Assembly: GCF_029873635.1 (NCBI RefSeq)
Contig: NC_080419.1
Span: 65,452,323-65,516,322 of the forward strand
Direction of reading: 5' to 3'
DNA length: 64,000 bases
DNA from: Malania oleifera
Taxonomy: Eukaryota; Streptophyta; Magnoliopsida; Santalales; Ximeniaceae
The notes beneath the pieces were generated by a model. It was given only the letters and a program-made list of their open reading frames with translations. It made no database searches and was not told the DNA's origin. A program made the position numbers and the translations under genes. Below, one piece after another: positions 62,541 through 64,000 of the stretch; within the stretch, counting starts at the first letter, position 1, and the number at the start of each line of letters is the position of its first letter.

Positions 62541-63835
62541 TTTAGAGACCCAAAGAATTATAGAAATTAAGTAAATAAAAGAAAGGAGAGAAAATGATTT
62601 TTCAAAATGGGATTCAACAGGGTCTCATCAACAAGTGCAGAGTGCTCGTCGACGAATAGCTTCTTGGGCTCGTCGACATGGATGTGTGTCTCGTCGATGG
62701 GACATTACCAAGAAGGCTGATTTCAAGGCATCAAACTCATCGACAAAGAGTAAGTGTTCATCAACGAACTCCCTTTATGGACTCGTCGACGAATTCATGT
62801 TTTATAAATATACCAATCTCGGGTTTTCAGCATGAAAATTTTGCATGAACCTCTTTCTCTCTTTACGTTTCGACTCTCCCACCTTCTCTCTTCAATTTCG
62901 GCTTTGTTCTCCACCGGTTTGACGATCGAAAGCCGCCACGCTACTCTTGGGAAGATTCTCTTCAAGTCCGCTGGATTAGTTCGTTGGTTAGGCTAACTTG
63001 GGCACCATCCCAAAATCTAGGTAAGTTGGTTATTTTAGGATTTTTAAGTTAGTTGGTGTTTCTAGACTAAGGAAAATACTTTAGATAGTATAATACTGAA
63101 TTTTTTTTGGGGAAAATATAATTTCAGGGTGTTGTGCCTGGGAACATACGGGTGTAGGTTTGGTTTAAATTGTGGGCTTCTCAATGACAGTAAGGGGATA
63201 AATTAAGTTAATTTTTCTTATGAAATTATTTATTATTATGCAATATTTATTTTTAGGAAAATATGTATGTTATAGAATTATGTTTGGGAATACTGTTGTG
63301 GAACAGGGAAATGATTTTAACACATTTGATAAGAAAAAATGATTTCAGAATAAATTATGAGTTTATAAGGCTACTTATGTTTGTGTGGCATGAGTATAGT
63401 ATTTCCATTAAATTATGTTATACTGGATTTTTCCATGATAAGCATGTTATAGCAGTTTTCAAGAAAGCCCTAAAACAGTATAGGAACTATGGTTTTAAGA
63501 TTATGTTAAATAGTGCAAGAATTTATGTTTATACGTTATGAATTATGCCGGTGTAAATGCTATGATTTTTACGTTATGAATTATGCAGGCATTCATGTCG
63601 TGATTGTGTATGATACATATGAAATCATGAAATATGTTTATGTCCAATATTACTCTGAAATATGAAACAACTATGTGATTTCATGTTTTTTGCTGCTTAG
63701 GTGTCAGAATTGTATGACAGGTATATCCCTGGTACCCATGGGTCTAGGTTGATTACGACTATGACAGCTTAGCTGGATCATTATGTATATTATTATGTCG
63801 AAAAAATATATATGGAAAAATAGGAGGTCGTTACA
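62541..63835 (+). repeat. 5' LTR of chromovirus G
   Basis: Starts TTTAGAGACCCAAAG and ends GGAGGTCGTTACA; 1295 bp, clearly shorter than the related E LTR. Palindromes at about 62645-62795 (GCTCGTCGACGAATAG, ACTCGTCGACGAATTC) precede a TATAAATATACC box at 62803. Related to the E LTR throughout the parts present. The first 216 bp also end unit 1 of the tandem duplication. Confidence 0.88.
62640..62815 (+). promoter_or_regulatory. U3 palindrome array and TATA box in LTR G
   Basis: Six or so CTCGTCGACGAA-type palindromes, some perfect (CTCGTCGACGAATTC), followed by TTTTATAAATATACC. This array has more intact CpG steps than that of E, which fits a younger or less methylated copy. Confidence 0.7.
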
Positions 63836-64000
63836 ATTTGGTATCAGATCCTAGGTTGCTAGGTTCTGTAGACTCTAAAGTGCAGCGGAAACAATACTAA
63901 AGTATAGGAAAAAGAATTTGAGGTTTTGTTTGGCAGTTTAGAAGCTAAACTTTTGTTGTGGTTTCTGTGTCTTTCCTGGGATAACAATTTCAGGAAAGTC
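63836..64000 (+). mobile_element. start of the internal region of chromovirus G
   Basis: The primer-binding site TGGTATCAGATC is at 63839-63850 (one mismatch to the initiator-Met complement), followed by leader sequence like that of E (CTAGGTTGCTAGGTTCTGTA) up to the window edge. The gag should start a short distance beyond. Confidence 0.88.

Larger units (their letters stand above)
56177..62756. repeat. tandem duplication, unit 2 (about 6.58 kb)
   Basis: Near-identical copy of 49589-56176. Its parts are the F gag start (minus, 56177 to about 56205), leader and primer site to 56526, F LTR copy (56527-58861), E right part (58862-61012), E 3' LTR copy (61013-62540) and LTR G start (62541-62756). 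At the junction between units (AGTGTTC then GTACCAC), the bases TTC are shared by the end of one unit and the start of the next. I noticed about a dozen small differences plus TA-run length changes across 6.5 kb. Confidence 0.97.

Overview
The window looks like repeat-dense, AT-rich nuclear DNA of a flowering plant, probably a eudicot. I find no intact host gene. Almost everything is either LTR retrotransposon fossils (Ty3/gypsy chromoviruses and Ty1/copia Sirevirus-like elements) or an old nuclear insertion of plastid DNA (a NUPT). The plant assignment rests on the plastid gene set (rps4, trnS-GGA, ycf3, petA, rbcL, accD, psaI, ycf4, psaA), on primer-binding sites matching the plant initiator-Met tRNA (TGGTATCAGAGC), and on chromodomain-type integrase tails.

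Layout. 1-5690: the 3' part of a Sirevirus-like copia element (A; gag, multiple polypurine tracts, 3' LTR). 5691-7986: two gypsy-type LTR fragments that abut in opposite orientations. 7987 to about 10664: the 5' LTR, primer-binding site and gag of a second copia element (B). About 10665-11791: a minus-strand gypsy relic (C). 11792-31466: the NUPT, about 10.8 kb of plastid sequence in at least four segments joined in a non-plastid order. It is split inside accD by a two-LTR chromovirus (N, 19562-28454, minus strand) flanked by a 5-bp target-site duplication. 31467-33264: a minus-strand copia-type LTR fragment (Cc). 33265-37577: the 3' half and 3' LTR of chromovirus D. 37578-42641 and 52280-55960: chromovirus E, lying in the LTR of D and itself split by chromovirus F (42642-52279, minus strand, two LTRs, 5-bp target duplication). 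55961 onward: the start of the LTR of a further chromovirus, G. 56177-62756: a near-identical tandem copy of 49589-56176. 62757-64000: the rest of the G LTR, its primer-binding site and the first bases of its internal region.

Relative order of events: D, then E into D, then F into E, with G placed in the 3' LTR of E, and last the 6.58-kb tandem duplication. On the other side, the NUPT is older than N.

The most interesting signals are not genes. (1) Every LTR family whose promoter region is visible, gypsy and copia alike, has a dense array of a family-specific, roughly 8-16-bp palindrome immediately upstream of its TATA box; several families share the core GTCGAC. (2) A short GCC-UNCG-GGC hairpin sits inside a conserved LTR module shared by otherwise divergent chromovirus LTRs. 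(3) A very recent tandem duplication has a 3-bp microhomology junction. (4) The NUPT is a mosaic, and C-to-T decay at CpG is visible in its genes. All similarity and age statements are by eye; nothing was aligned by program.
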